Positions 34,865-44,541 of a stretch of DNA of 64,000 nt are shown here, one piece after another; position 1 is the first letter of the stretch, and each line of letters opens with the position of its first letter. The notes below the pieces were generated by a model. The model did not search any database and was not told the origin of the DNA. It saw nothing but the letters and a program-made list of their open reading frames with translations. The position numbers were made by a program, and so were the translations under genes. The stretch is from PHAA01 sp964457945 (lineage in GTDB: Bacteria; Bacillota; Syntrophomonadia; Syntrophomonadales; Syntrophomonadaceae), in contig CAYWFX010000014.1 in NCBI GenBank assembly GCA_964457945.1, forward strand, positions 1 to 64,000, written 5' to 3'.

Positions 34865-36010
34865 ATGCGAAAGCTTATTAGAAGATCCTTATTATTACTT
34901 ACAGCCATGCTTTTAGTAATTGCTGTTTCTGGATGTGCAAGTCAAAATGCCAGCCAAAAGGTGACGGTTACTACAGCACTTGCCAACAGCCAGGAATTAG
35001 AAACCAGGCTGGAATTTAGCGGGGTTTTGGTGCCTAACCAGACGGTTGATATATCCAGTAAGATATCAGGGCAGGTAATAGCCTTAGGGTCCAAGGTAGG
35101 TAATTCTGTCAAGGCTGGGGATGTTCTTATAAAGTTGGATACAGAAGCTTTAAATGGACAGCTTATGCAGGCCGAGGCTAATCTGCAGTCCGCCCAGGCA
35201 GCGGCTCAATCAGCAGATAATCTGGCTTCGATAAGCAAGATTAACTTAAATACAGCGCAGATTTATTATGATCGCACCAAGATTCTTTTCGAATCAGGTG
35301 CAGTATCTCAAAGTCAGTTGGATGAAGCCCAGGATAAGCTTAACATTGCTGCCAGGCAGTATGACAATGCCTCTGGCCCCGCTAAAGCCCAGGCCGCTGC
35401 TGCGATCAATACCGCCTTGGCTAATATAAAAAATTTTAATGTGCAGATTGAAAATGCAACTATCAAAAGTCCCCTGAACGGAATAATAAGCAATCAAAAT
35501 CTAAACCTTGGTCAAATTGTATCTCCAGGTGTCGTACTTATTTCAATTGTGGATACCTCTAATTTAAAAATGAAAAGTACCATAGCACAGGATAAATTGC
35601 AGCTGTTATCAGTTGGCCAGCCGATAAACATTAAGATAGACAGCTACCCGGACCGTATTTTCTCAGGTGCGGTTACATCCATTGGGCCCATTGCTGTAAA
35701 CACGGGTGAAGTCTTTCCGGTAGAAATCACCCTGAAAAATGAGAGCGGCTTAATGGCTGGATTATCAGCCCATACTTCCGTAATTAATAAAGCTCAAGGA
35801 ATTATTGTACCGATATCATCAATACTGCAGAACAACGACGCAAGCTACGTATATGTAATTGAGAACAATATAGCCTCCCAACGGATTGTTAAAGTAGGGA
35901 TAAAAAGCGATAAGGAAGCCCAAATTATAGAGGGTCTCAATCCAGGTGAGCGGGTAGCCGTTATCAACGTAAACGTTCTGGCGGATAAAATGGCAGTAAT
36001 CGTTCAATAA
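34865..36010 (+). CDS. Efflux adaptor lipoprotein (RND/MacA-type periplasmic adaptor family)
   Basis: 381 residues. A lipoprotein signal with lipobox AVSGC (Cys about residue 24), barrel-sandwich halves (VDISSKISGQVIALGSKVGNSVKAGD; IKSPLNGIISNQNLNLGQIV) on either side of a helical hairpin with LMQAEANLQSAQAAAQSA, then MacA-like barrels. Family members link an inner membrane pump to the outside; in a Gram-positive they sit on the membrane as a pump partner. ATG 34865 has AGAGG upstream. A 295-base spacer with two repeats separates it from the ABC genes. Confidence 0.9.
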   Translation: MRKLIRRSLLLLTAMLLVIAVSGCASQNASQKVTVTTALANSQELETRLEFSGVLVPNQTVDISSKISGQVIALGSKVGNSVKAGDVLIKLDTEALNGQLMQAEANLQSAQAAAQSADNLASISKINLNTAQIYYDRTKILFESGAVSQSQLDEAQDKLNIAARQYDNASGPAKAQAAAAINTALANIKNFNVQIENATIKSPLNGIISNQNLNLGQIVSPGVVLISIVDTSNLKMKSTIAQDKLQLLSVGQPINIKIDSYPDRIFSGAVTSIGPIAVNTGEVFPVEITLKNESGLMAGLSAHTSVINKAQGIIVPISSILQNNDASYVYVIENNIASQRIVKVGIKSDKEAQIIEGLNPGERVAVINVNVLADKMAVIVQ

Positions 36011-36017
36011 GGGGCTA

Positions 36018-36069
36018 TCACCCTGCGGGTACCACTGGTGTTCGCTAGCGCTTACTAATAATGTTGCAA
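36018..36069. repeat. Imperfect 52-nt direct repeat, copy 1
   Basis: Starts TCACCCTGCGGG and ends AATAATGTTGCAA. It matches 43 of 52 positions in the copy at 36120, and the start-to-start distance is 102 bases. Confidence 0.6.
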
Positions 36070-36119
36070 GGAATAAATAAGGCAGAATAGTCCGAGGATT
36101 TTTCGTGCTAGACAAGGCG

Positions 36120-36171
36120 TCACCCTCCGGGCACTACTGGTGCTCCCTAGCGGTCGCCAATAATGTTGCAA
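36120..36171. repeat. Imperfect 52-nt direct repeat, copy 2
   Basis: Starts TCACCCTCCGGG and ends AATAATGTTGCAA; partner of the copy at 36018. No coding frame is shared. Confidence 0.6.
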
Positions 36172-36305
36172 AGAGTGGTAATACTGGGGGTATTAGCGCG
36201 TTTTGATAACGAAGTATAGCGCAAAAAATACCGGAATAAATGACTAGTTTATTTCTTGAAAGTCCCTACTGGCTATCAAATCTAATCGAGTGGAGATAAT
36301 ATTTA

Positions 36306-38033
36306 ATGTTTAGATTATTTCGAGGTCTAAAGCCCTATACATGGCAGCTGCTTTGGGTAGTAGTTTTTCTATTCGCCCAGTCACTTGCCGATTTGTATCT
36401 TCCTACTCTAATGGCGGATGTCGTTAATAACGGCATGATGAAGGGAGATACCTCCTATATCTGGACATTTGGAGGCTACATGCTGCTTGTCGCCCTGGGC
36501 GGCGGTATTTGCGCCATTGTCGGCAGTTATCTGTCTTCCATAATCGGTATGGGATTCGGCCGGGATACCCGTGACAAGGTATTTTCCCAGGTGGAAAGTT
36601 ATTCTCTGCATGAGTTTGATAAGATAGGAACTGCCTCCTTGATTACCAGAACAACCAATGATATTACCCAGGTGCAAACCTTGCTGGTTATGGGCTTACG
36701 CTTCATGGTCAATGCTCCTATCATGTGTATAGGGGGAATAATCATGGCCTATTCCAAAGATCGGGGACTGACCCTGATACTGGCAGTGGTTCTGCCGCTA
36801 ATGTTGACCTTAATAGCTGTAATTGCATCATTGATCGTTCCTCTGTTTAAATCGATGCAGGCCAAGCTGGATAAAGTAAACCTGGTGCTGCGTGAGAATC
36901 TGACCGGCATCAGGGTTATAAGGGCCTTTAACCGCCTGGACAGTGAAAATGAGAGATTCGAAAAAGCCAATCTGGATTTGACCGATACATCCATAAAGGT
37001 AAATAAAATTATGGCTGGTATGCAGCCCATAATGATGCTGGTCATGAATTTTACATCCGTTGCTATTATATGGTTTGGCGGTATTCGGATTAGTCAAAAT
37101 GTCATGCAGCTGGGAGATATGATGGCCTTCCTGCAGTATGCTATGCAGATTATGTTTTCCATTATTATGGTGACTATTCTGTTTATCATGGTTCCACGGG
37201 CCCAGGCATCAGCGATTCGAATTAATGAGGTCCTGGACACGGTACCTGAAATTATCGATCCACAGAATGGCCAAAGATCTGCTGGTCAGAGGGCTAATGT
37301 AGAATTTAAGCATGTAACATTTTCATATCCAGGCGCTGAAGAGCCTGCCATAAATGATATATCTTTCGCCCTGCATTCAGGAGAGGTGACTGCAATAATA
37401 GGCGGTACCGGTTCAGGCAAATCTTCCTTAATCAACCTGATCCCCAGATTCTACGATGTTGACAGCGGGGCAGTTCTGGTTAATGGAGTGGATGTCAGAG
37501 AAATCACCCAGGTGGAGCTTCGGTCAAAAATTGGCTTCGTTCCCCAAACTCCAATTATTTTCAGTGGAACTATCGGTGATAACATCCGTTATGGTAAGGC
37601 TGATGCCAGCGATGCTGAAATCCAGCACGCGGCTGAGGTTGCTCAGGCCAGCGAGTTCATTACTACGATGGATGACGGATATGATTCACAGATCTCCCAG
37701 GGTGGAACCAACCTATCCGGAGGTCAGAAGCAGAGACTTTCCATCGCTCGCGCTTTGGTGCGAAAACCTGAGATCTATATTTTAGACGATAGTTTTTCAG
37801 CCCTGGATTTCAAAACCGATGCCCGTCTTCGTTCTGCTCTTAGCCAGGAAACTACGAGTTCTACCGTTATTATTGTAGCCCAAAGGGTGAGCACAGTAAT
37901 GAATGCCGACCGGATTATAGTTTTAGACGAAGGTCGGATTGTGGGTATGGGCAGGCATAAAGAACTCATGAATACTAGTGAGGTATACCGGGAGATTGTG
38001 TTATCCCAGTTATCGGAAGAGGAGATAGCATGA
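36306..38033 (+). CDS. Heterodimeric ABC exporter, subunit 1 (degenerate site)
   Basis: 575 residues: six-helix exporter domain (1-320), ATPase (340-575). Walker A GGTGSGKSS near 367, signature LSGGQKQR and Walker B ILDDSFSALD. The catalytic Glu after Walker B is Asp (LDD), the usual mark of the degenerate nucleotide site in BmrCD/TM287-288-type heterodimers. Its stop overlaps the next start (ATGA), so the two are translated together. Probable multidrug or peptide export in the MarR-headed efflux operon. Confidence 0.95.
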   Translation: MFRLFRGLKPYTWQLLWVVVFLFAQSLADLYLPTLMADVVNNGMMKGDTSYIWTFGGYMLLVALGGGICAIVGSYLSSIIGMGFGRDTRDKVFSQVESYSLHEFDKIGTASLITRTTNDITQVQTLLVMGLRFMVNAPIMCIGGIIMAYSKDRGLTLILAVVLPLMLTLIAVIASLIVPLFKSMQAKLDKVNLVLRENLTGIRVIRAFNRLDSENERFEKANLDLTDTSIKVNKIMAGMQPIMMLVMNFTSVAIIWFGGIRISQNVMQLGDMMAFLQYAMQIMFSIIMVTILFIMVPRAQASAIRINEVLDTVPEIIDPQNGQRSAGQRANVEFKHVTFSYPGAEEPAINDISFALHSGEVTAIIGGTGSGKSSLINLIPRFYDVDSGAVLVNGVDVREITQVELRSKIGFVPQTPIIFSGTIGDNIRYGKADASDAEIQHAAEVAQASEFITTMDDGYDSQISQGGTNLSGGQKQRLSIARALVRKPEIYILDDSFSALDFKTDARLRSALSQETTSSTVIIVAQRVSTVMNADRIIVLDEGRIVGMGRHKELMNTSEVYREIVLSQLSEEEIA

Positions 38034-39988
38034 GCGAACAGAGTGCAAAAAGACCAGATAAAGCCCCCGGAGGGCCTAGGGGACGCGGACCCGGAGGACC
38101 CGGATTAGGGCAGCCCGTAGAAAAAGCCAAGAATTTTGCTGGTACGATTAAGAGACTGGCGGAGTATCTTAGGCCAGATAGATATCGATTTATTATAGTA
38201 TTTATTCTGGCCATAGCCAGTACCCTGTTCTCTATTTTTGGACCCAAAATTATGGGTAAGGCGACGACCAAATTGGGTGAGGGTCTATTAGCAAAATACG
38301 CCTATTATATGCAGTTGGACATGGCTATCGAAAAGAAAATGCCCATAGCTGTTATTAACAAGCTGCGCAATCAAGCTATTCCAAGTTTTGATTTTGAATA
38401 TATAGGAAAAATCCTAATTTTACTGATTGTGCTATATATTATTAGTGCCAGCTTCACCTATATAATGGCCTATATAATGGCCAGTGTTTCTCAGCAAACC
38501 GTTTATAGAATGCGTAACGATGTCAAGGAAAAGCTGGATCATCTTCCCCTTAAATATTTCGATCAGCGCACCCATGGCGAGATATTGAGCCGGGTTACCA
38601 ATGATATGGACACTATTGCTACTACCTTGCAGCAGAGTCTGACCCAGTTGATAACATCTTTAGTGACCGTGATCGGAATATTGATCATGATGCTGACCAT
38701 CAGTCCCATAATGACCCTTATTGCCCTGGTAAGCTTACCTGTAAGTGCATTGATAACGGCATTAATCGCCAAGAAATCTCAGAAATTTTTTGCCGCTCAG
38801 CAGAAAACTATAGGTGAGCTAAATGGTCATGTTGAGGAAATGTATTCAGGTCATAAGATAGTTAAAGTTTTCGGTCATGAAGAAGATTCAATATTAAAAT
38901 TCAAGGGTATTAACAACGAGCTCTATCAGGTAGGATGGAAAGCGCAGTTTGTGTCCGGAATTATCTTTCCGGCCTTGAACTTTGTAAACAATATTGGCTA
39001 TGTGTTGGTCTGTGTGGTCGGCGGCCTTCTGGTAGCTAAGAAGTCTATTGAGATAGGAGATATTCAGGCCTTCATTCAATATATGCGCCAGTTCACCCAA
39101 CCCATCATTCAAGTAGCTAATATAGCGAATATACTGCAATCCACAGTAGCCTCAGCGGAACGGGTATTTGAAATCCTGGATGAGACCGAGCAGATACCGG
39201 ATAAGGAAGATGCCAGGATTATAGAATTTCCCAAAGGCCAGGTTAAATTCGAGCATGTTAAATTTGGTTACAAAGATGATGCTTTGTTAATGGAAGACCT
39301 GAGTATAGATGTTAAAGAAGGGCAGACCATAGCTATTGTAGGGCCTACTGGAGCAGGCAAGACCACGCTGGTTAATCTGATTATGCGCTTCTACGAAGTC
39401 CAGGGCGGTCGTATTACCATCGACGGAGTAGATATCGTTGACATGAAACGTGGTGACTTGCGCACTCTATTTGGCATGGTTTTGCAGGATACCTGGCTGT
39501 TTAATGGCAGCATCAGGGACAACATTGCTTATGGCAGTGAGGGAGCCCAAGAGGAAGAGATCATTAACGCAGCCAAAGCGGCTCATGCCCATCATTTTAT
39601 TAAAACTCTGCCCGAGGGTTACAATACTATACTGAATGAAGAGGCTTCTAATATCTCACAGGGTCAGAAGCAGCTCCTAACCATTGCCCGTGCTTTTTTG
39701 GCCGACCCGACTATCCTAATACTTGATGAGGCAACCAGTAACATCGATACTAGAACCGAGATTTTAATCCAGCGAGCGATGACGAACCTAATGAAAGAAA
39801 GAACTAGTTTCGTTATAGCCCATCGGCTTTCAACCATTCGCGATGCGGACTTAATACTGGTAATGAACCAGGGGGCAATAATCGAGCAAGGTAATCATAA
39901 AGAGCTCCTGGCGATGGACGGCTTTTATGCAGAACTTTACAACAGCCAGTTCACAGTAGGAACCCTTGATGACAAGGTTGTATCATAA
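38030..39988 (+). CDS. Heterodimeric ABC exporter, subunit 2 (consensus Walker B)
   Basis: 652 residues. An unusual ~40-residue Pro/Gly/Arg-rich start (KAPGGPRGRGPGGPGLGQP) precedes the exporter membrane domain (45-390) and the ATPase. Walker A GPTGAGKTT near 437, signature NISQGQKQ, Walker B LILDEATSNID with the catalytic Glu, H-loop AHRLSTI. The signature differs from LSGGQ (ISQGQ), again typical of asymmetric pairs. With subunit 1 it should form one consensus and one degenerate site. The start overlaps the partner by four bases. Confidence 0.95.
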   Translation: MSEQSAKRPDKAPGGPRGRGPGGPGLGQPVEKAKNFAGTIKRLAEYLRPDRYRFIIVFILAIASTLFSIFGPKIMGKATTKLGEGLLAKYAYYMQLDMAIEKKMPIAVINKLRNQAIPSFDFEYIGKILILLIVLYIISASFTYIMAYIMASVSQQTVYRMRNDVKEKLDHLPLKYFDQRTHGEILSRVTNDMDTIATTLQQSLTQLITSLVTVIGILIMMLTISPIMTLIALVSLPVSALITALIAKKSQKFFAAQQKTIGELNGHVEEMYSGHKIVKVFGHEEDSILKFKGINNELYQVGWKAQFVSGIIFPALNFVNNIGYVLVCVVGGLLVAKKSIEIGDIQAFIQYMRQFTQPIIQVANIANILQSTVASAERVFEILDETEQIPDKEDARIIEFPKGQVKFEHVKFGYKDDALLMEDLSIDVKEGQTIAIVGPTGAGKTTLVNLIMRFYEVQGGRITIDGVDIVDMKRGDLRTLFGMVLQDTWLFNGSIRDNIAYGSEGAQEEEIINAAKAAHAHHFIKTLPEGYNTILNEEASNISQGQKQLLTIARAFLADPTILILDEATSNIDTRTEILIQRAMTNLMKERTSFVIAHRLSTIRDADLILVMNQGAIIEQGNHKELLAMDGFYAELYNSQFTVGTLDDKVVS

Positions 39989-40108
39989 AAATAAGCACTT
40001 ACCCTTTGTTCCTAATGAAACGCAATAAATTTATGAATCTTTTAGCTACCCCAAAAATGAACTTTCCTTTGCGCATATATAGATAAGAATAGCAAAGGAG
40101 GAAAGTTT

Positions 40109-41740
40109 ATGAAGAAAAACCTGTCTATGATACTGGTTTTGTTGCTGGTGATGATGTTATCTACTGGTACTGTGTTAGCTAAATCTGATAATGCTAATGC
40201 CGGTGGAAACAGCAATAAAGACAAAAAAGTAACTGATACTGTGAAACTGCAAATCAATAAGCAGTCAAATGAGCAGGTGCAAACGCACAAAGAAGTACAA
40301 AAGGTGGAAAAGAATCATGTACAAGAACGAGTGAAAAAATCAGTCCAGGAGGCATTTAAGATCTATCGTAACGAAAAGCCCAGCCAGGAAAAAAGCTATT
40401 TTTCCGATCTTAACCAGCACTGGGCAACTCGATCTATCACGGAGATGGCTGCTGTAGGCCTATTCAAGGGCTATCCTGATGGCACATTTAAGCCCAACCA
40501 GCAATTAACCCAGGTTGAAGCCCTGGCCCTGGTGATGCGTATTTACGAGGATGACGCTGCTAAGACATCTACCGACGATGAGGCCACGCTAAATGAGGAA
40601 GATAATTTGGCTGATGTACCAGCATGGGCACGTGACAATGCTGGTAAAGCTGCTAAAAAAGGCATCATCAAGTTAAATCGTTTTCATTCAGGAGTGCAGG
40701 CATCTCGGGCCCAGACTGCGGTTATGATCGCGAAAGCCCTGGGCTTGGAGCCCGTAGACACTAGTAATATGCCATTCAAAGATGGATTGTTGATTTCCAA
40801 AGATGATGTCGGTTATATTATGGCACTATACCAGGAGGGAATTCTGACCGGCAGCCCCAATGGTAATTTCAATCCCAATAGTGCTATCACCCGGGCAGAA
40901 ATGGCCAGCATGCTGCAAAGACTGCTCGAAAAGTCAGAGGTAGAATCGGTAAGCTTGCCGGAGACAGCCACAGTGGAACAGGGTAAATCGATAACCCTTG
41001 AAGCTATTGTAAAATACGTCAACGGCACCACTGATAAACTAGTAAGCTGGTTAAGTAGTGATACTACTGTAGCTACTGTGGTGTATGGAGTGGTTACTGC
41101 TGCAAATGATAAGACCGGAACCGTTACCATTACCGCTACAGCCAGCCGTGGGGAATCAGACAAATCAGCCGCCTGTACTGTGACTGTAGTTGAAGAACAG
41201 CAGGTAAATACAGTAATTCTTAAATCTACAGGTAATGTAGGCAGCCATGATGGCAAAGTATATGAAGAATATATTCTAGAGGCAGATGGTACTACAATTA
41301 GTCTGGCCCAGGATAAAGTGAAATCGATAACTCTGCAAAAAGAAGGCTCTGACCTTATACAGCTAACCGCTAATACGGACAGTAGTTTATGGTTTAATGT
41401 ACAGCGTGAATCCGGAAAGTACACCTTAGAAGTAATAGATATCAATGATAAGAGCTATGTGGCTGCTCTCGATTGGACCGCTCCCACTGCAGTGACTGCT
41501 GTTGCCACTGGTAATAGCAGAGTACAAGATGGTAATAGCTATGTAGAATACAAGTTGGGTGATCTCGACCTGTCCAACTTCACCTGCATGCACCAAATCA
41601 AGCCTAATGCTCAGGTGATTGGTCTTACCGTCAGCAGCGACACCAACCTGTGGTTCCAGACCAACGGTCAGATTTCAGGTGAACATACCTTCCTGATCCA
41701 GAAAAACAATCTTTGGTATTCCAGCAAAATAAGTATTTAA
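40109..41740 (+). CDS. S-layer homology (SLH) surface protein with Ig-like domain
   Basis: 543 residues. Signal peptide (~1-24), a basic Asn/Lys/Gln-rich stretch, then three SLH motifs at ~95-143 (FSDLNQHWATRSITEMAAVGLFKGYPDG), ~165-212 and ~218-270, which bind cell-wall polymer. A BIG2-type Ig-like domain follows (~275-360), and then two related ~85-residue modules (each with an Ala/Lys-rich turn, LWF near the end). A wall-attached surface protein of unknown binding partner. AAAGGAGG precedes ATG 40109. Confidence 0.92.
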   Translation: MKKNLSMILVLLLVMMLSTGTVLAKSDNANAGGNSNKDKKVTDTVKLQINKQSNEQVQTHKEVQKVEKNHVQERVKKSVQEAFKIYRNEKPSQEKSYFSDLNQHWATRSITEMAAVGLFKGYPDGTFKPNQQLTQVEALALVMRIYEDDAAKTSTDDEATLNEEDNLADVPAWARDNAGKAAKKGIIKLNRFHSGVQASRAQTAVMIAKALGLEPVDTSNMPFKDGLLISKDDVGYIMALYQEGILTGSPNGNFNPNSAITRAEMASMLQRLLEKSEVESVSLPETATVEQGKSITLEAIVKYVNGTTDKLVSWLSSDTTVATVVYGVVTAANDKTGTVTITATASRGESDKSAACTVTVVEEQQVNTVILKSTGNVGSHDGKVYEEYILEADGTTISLAQDKVKSITLQKEGSDLIQLTANTDSSLWFNVQRESGKYTLEVIDINDKSYVAALDWTAPTAVTAVATGNSRVQDGNSYVEYKLGDLDLSNFTCMHQIKPNAQVIGLTVSSDTNLWFQTNGQISGEHTFLIQKNNLWYSSKISI

Positions 41741-41824
41741 TCTTCATACCAGGCTGGTGACAGGAGTGAAAAAATCAAGACATGAGAAAAAACGTGATTG
41801 ATATTCGCTTTTGTCAACAGCCTG

Positions 41825-41856
41825 GGCCCAGTCCTAATAACTAGGGCTGGGCCGTT
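41825..41856. terminator. Convergent terminator
   Basis: GGCCCAGTCCT pairs with AGGGCTGGGCC around AATAACT and is followed by GTTT. It serves the SLH gene and perhaps the esterase on the other strand. Confidence 0.65.
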
Positions 41857-41861
41857 TCCAT

Positions 41862-42797
41862 TTAGACTTTTTGCTTTAAATTCTTATCTAGAAAGTCCAG
41901 TACCTTATTTACATTTTCAGGATTGTTAAAGCTTTGACCACCATGCCCGGCTCCTTGTATCACTTCACATGCTACCTTATCCTTACCAATTACTGTCTGC
42001 AGTTTTGCTGCAAATTCTGTTGATTGCTGCATCGGAATCCATTTGTCTTCCGATCCCTGCTGAATAAAGAAAGGCGGATCGTCTCGGGTGATATAGGTCT
42101 CCGGGTTGGCCATCTTCACCAGATCTGGAACCTGGGTGATTTGTTGTCCCATGAGCTTGGAACCGAAGGAATTAGGGGTATTCTGAAGATGCCCTGCGAT
42201 TCCGCTTTGTTTATAATGCTCATCCATGGTCAGGAAGTTAATGGGGCCGCACCAATCCACTACTGCCTGTACCCGGTCAGATTGATATGAATATCCCAGG
42301 GCTGGGTCCTGTAGTCTCTTAACCTGCCCGGAAGTTCCAGCTAAAGCTGCCAGGCCGCCTCCGGCTGAGCTACCCCATACGGCGATTTCGTTAGGATTTA
42401 AGTCGTACTTATGTGCATTGGACCTGATGAAACGTATTGCCGCTTTTATGTCATTGATCTGAGCAGGAAAGATTGCTTCTCCACTTAATCGATAGTTGAC
42501 TGAGACAACCGCATAACCCCGCTTAAGTCCCTCCCAGGCTGTTAGCACGTCGGGACCAAATTTGTCTCCGGCCTCATAGCCGCCCCCGTGGATCGATACG
42601 ATAATCGGAAAGGGTCCCTGTATATTTGTGGGTAAATAGATATCTAGCTTTTGGGCTGCTGAAGCATTTGCATAAGGGACATCCAGCCATTTATGTTGGT
42701 CGGGAGCTGTGATCGTTTCACCCCATCCTGAAAGTGTTCCGCTTACAAATACCCAGACTATAATTAGTGCAATCATCCCTGCCAGCTGCTTCTTCAT
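41862..42797 (-). CDS. Exported alpha/beta-hydrolase (esterase, BD-FAE-like)
   Basis: 311 residues. N-terminal signal or anchor helix (1-26), oxyanion HGGG (70-73), nucleophile Ser144 in WGSSAGGG, acid Asp251 in GSEDKW, His285 in GAGHGG. This is the BD-FAE/HSL-like esterase fold; likely substrates are short acyl or feruloyl/acetyl esters outside the cell. ATG 42797 follows AGGAGGT. A close paralogue stands at 50243, with the same order of motifs. Confidence 0.93.
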   Translation of the reverse strand: MKKQLAGMIALIIVWVFVSGTLSGWGETITAPDQHKWLDVPYANASAAQKLDIYLPTNIQGPFPIIVSIHGGGYEAGDKFGPDVLTAWEGLKRGYAVVSVNYRLSGEAIFPAQINDIKAAIRFIRSNAHKYDLNPNEIAVWGSSAGGGLAALAGTSGQVKRLQDPALGYSYQSDRVQAVVDWCGPINFLTMDEHYKQSGIAGHLQNTPNSFGSKLMGQQITQVPDLVKMANPETYITRDDPPFFIQQGSEDKWIPMQQSTEFAAKLQTVIGKDKVACEVIQGAGHGGQSFNNPENVNKVLDFLDKNLKQKV

Positions 42798-43054
42798 AGC
42801 AAGACCTCCTGTATTAGATCACAGTTATATCACGTTAACTATATATGCACGACTTATATATTTTAACATAGCAGGGGGGAAATAGGGGGGTACATATTTT
42901 AATTTCCTGCTGATAACATGGAAATAAGGGGAAGAAAAAAGAGCGTTTCCCTGCTTCTTAATTATTTGATCAGCACCATTTGGAATAAAGGAATACGCAG
43001 CTTGCGTGTCGAAAAGCTATCAAAAATGATCTTATTCTGTGGGGAGTGGAAGTT

Positions 43055-44539
43055 ATGACGAACATTGCAATTATTGGTGGAGGTAATGGCGGGTCAATAA
43101 TCCTAGGAGCATTTAATGTAATTGAGGAGTTCAAGGTCATTGGCATATGTGATGTAAACCAGGATGCTCCCGGAATGCGATTAGCTATGCAACTAGGAGT
43201 AACTACCTTTCAGGATCTGGGTGAGATTATGCAGCAGCCGGGACTAGATCTAATTATAGAGGCCACTGGGAGTGAGCGGGTACGTGATCAAGTTGCCAAG
43301 CTAAAGCCAGCAGATGCTCTTTTGGTAGATTCCCAGATAGCCAATGTGATGATGACCAGCATGGAGGGGCACGAAAAGGTGCTTAAAAGTGCACGCAGCA
43401 AGAAGGAAGCCTTTCGCACATCAGCCTCCTTCCTTACCCAGACCTACGGAATGGATGGGGTTTTGTATTTTACCACCAACACCGAATGCTATGATTTTGT
43501 GGAAAAGCACAAAATAAGTATTGACGGTATTCGGAAAGGAGAACCCTTAGTAAAAGGTGGCAATATCGCTCGTTGCATCACAACCCGTAAGGAGATTTCA
43601 GAGATAGTGGATGCTAAGGTTTATGGAATGCGGCTGCAACTCTGGGTTTCACCAATCTTTGAAGACGATGATGTAAACAAGCAGGTGGTAGGAACCTACG
43701 GTGTGTTTAAGCCTAAGCTGCACCCGATTGCTAAAGCCTTTGATATCTTCGCTCCGATAATCATTGATTCCCAACCTGAGGGGGCCTGGGTGGGGATAAC
43801 TGACCTGGAAAAAATTCGCTACCGCATGGGGTCCGATAAGTTCGACTTAAAAGATATTCAGGTAGGTTCACCTTTGCAAGATCGTGACACCGGATCTCAA
43901 TCAATTAGGGCCAAAAAGAAAGTACAGAACGACATTACTACCAAGAAACATGGTAAAATCCGCATGACAGGAATTCCGCTGTTTGATGAGGAAACCGGTG
44001 ACATGGTAGGCAGCTTTGGCATTGCGGTGCCCCGTAATCTAGCCCGCGACCTTCAGGACATGGCGGCTAGATTGAATACCAGCACCGGGGAGATGGCGAG
44101 CGTGATGCAGGAAATTGCTGCCTCGGCAGGGGAAATCAATCTAACAGGAGGGAAATTGGCAGACCATATTAAGGCAGTGCAAGAAAATGCAGCGAGCATT
44201 AATCAGATATTGGCCTTCACCAAAAGTGTGGCAGATCAAACCAAGATGCTGGGGCTAAACGCGGCCATTGAGGCGGCTCGGGCAGGAGAGCATGGACGTG
44301 GTTTTGGAGTGGTGGCTGAGGAGATAAGGAAGCTATCTGACGAATCCAAGCAGACAGCGGATCAGATAGGAAAACAAATACGGGAAATCGAACTTAAGGT
44401 GCGGGAGGCAGTGCTAGCTTCGGAGACTACTCTGAAGCAGAGTGAGGAGCAGGCAGCAGCGACTCAGCAAGTGACAGCTTCGGTGATGGAGTTGGCACAA
44501 TTGGCGGATAAGTTGATAGAGTTGGCACGAACACTTTAG
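43055..44539 (+). CDS. Soluble chemoreceptor-like protein with N-terminal Rossmann domain
   Basis: 494 residues, no membrane helix. Residues 1-115 are a Rossmann-like nucleotide fold (IAIIGGGNGGSIIL; LIIEATGS; ALLVDSQIAN). Residues ~120-330 are an unassigned sensor region that looks Cache/PAS-like. The end (~330-494) is an MCP signalling hairpin with the intact tip LGLNAAIEAARAGEHGRGFG. This would be a cytoplasmic receptor reading an NAD(P)(H) or metabolite state; the ligand is inferred only. ATG 43055 is eight bases after GGGGAG. It is followed two bases later by the sigma-54 activator. Confidence 0.88.
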   Translation: MTNIAIIGGGNGGSIILGAFNVIEEFKVIGICDVNQDAPGMRLAMQLGVTTFQDLGEIMQQPGLDLIIEATGSERVRDQVAKLKPADALLVDSQIANVMMTSMEGHEKVLKSARSKKEAFRTSASFLTQTYGMDGVLYFTTNTECYDFVEKHKISIDGIRKGEPLVKGGNIARCITTRKEISEIVDAKVYGMRLQLWVSPIFEDDDVNKQVVGTYGVFKPKLHPIAKAFDIFAPIIIDSQPEGAWVGITDLEKIRYRMGSDKFDLKDIQVGSPLQDRDTGSQSIRAKKKVQNDITTKKHGKIRMTGIPLFDEETGDMVGSFGIAVPRNLARDLQDMAARLNTSTGEMASVMQEIAASAGEINLTGGKLADHIKAVQENAASINQILAFTKSVADQTKMLGLNAAIEAARAGEHGRGFGVVAEEIRKLSDESKQTADQIGKQIREIELKVREAVLASETTLKQSEEQAAATQQVTASVMELAQLADKLIELARTL

Positions 44540-44541
44540 AA

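Noticed and set aside
35819..36115. 98-codon minus-strand frame across the 3' end of the lipoprotein adaptor
   Set aside because: Antisense to the adaptor's conserved end and made of the 52-base repeat; no start signal.
40813..41445. 210-codon minus-strand frame inside the SLH protein gene
   Set aside because: Antisense to a coherent multi-domain gene, residue content is Ser/Thr/Val-biased without domains; a shadow frame.
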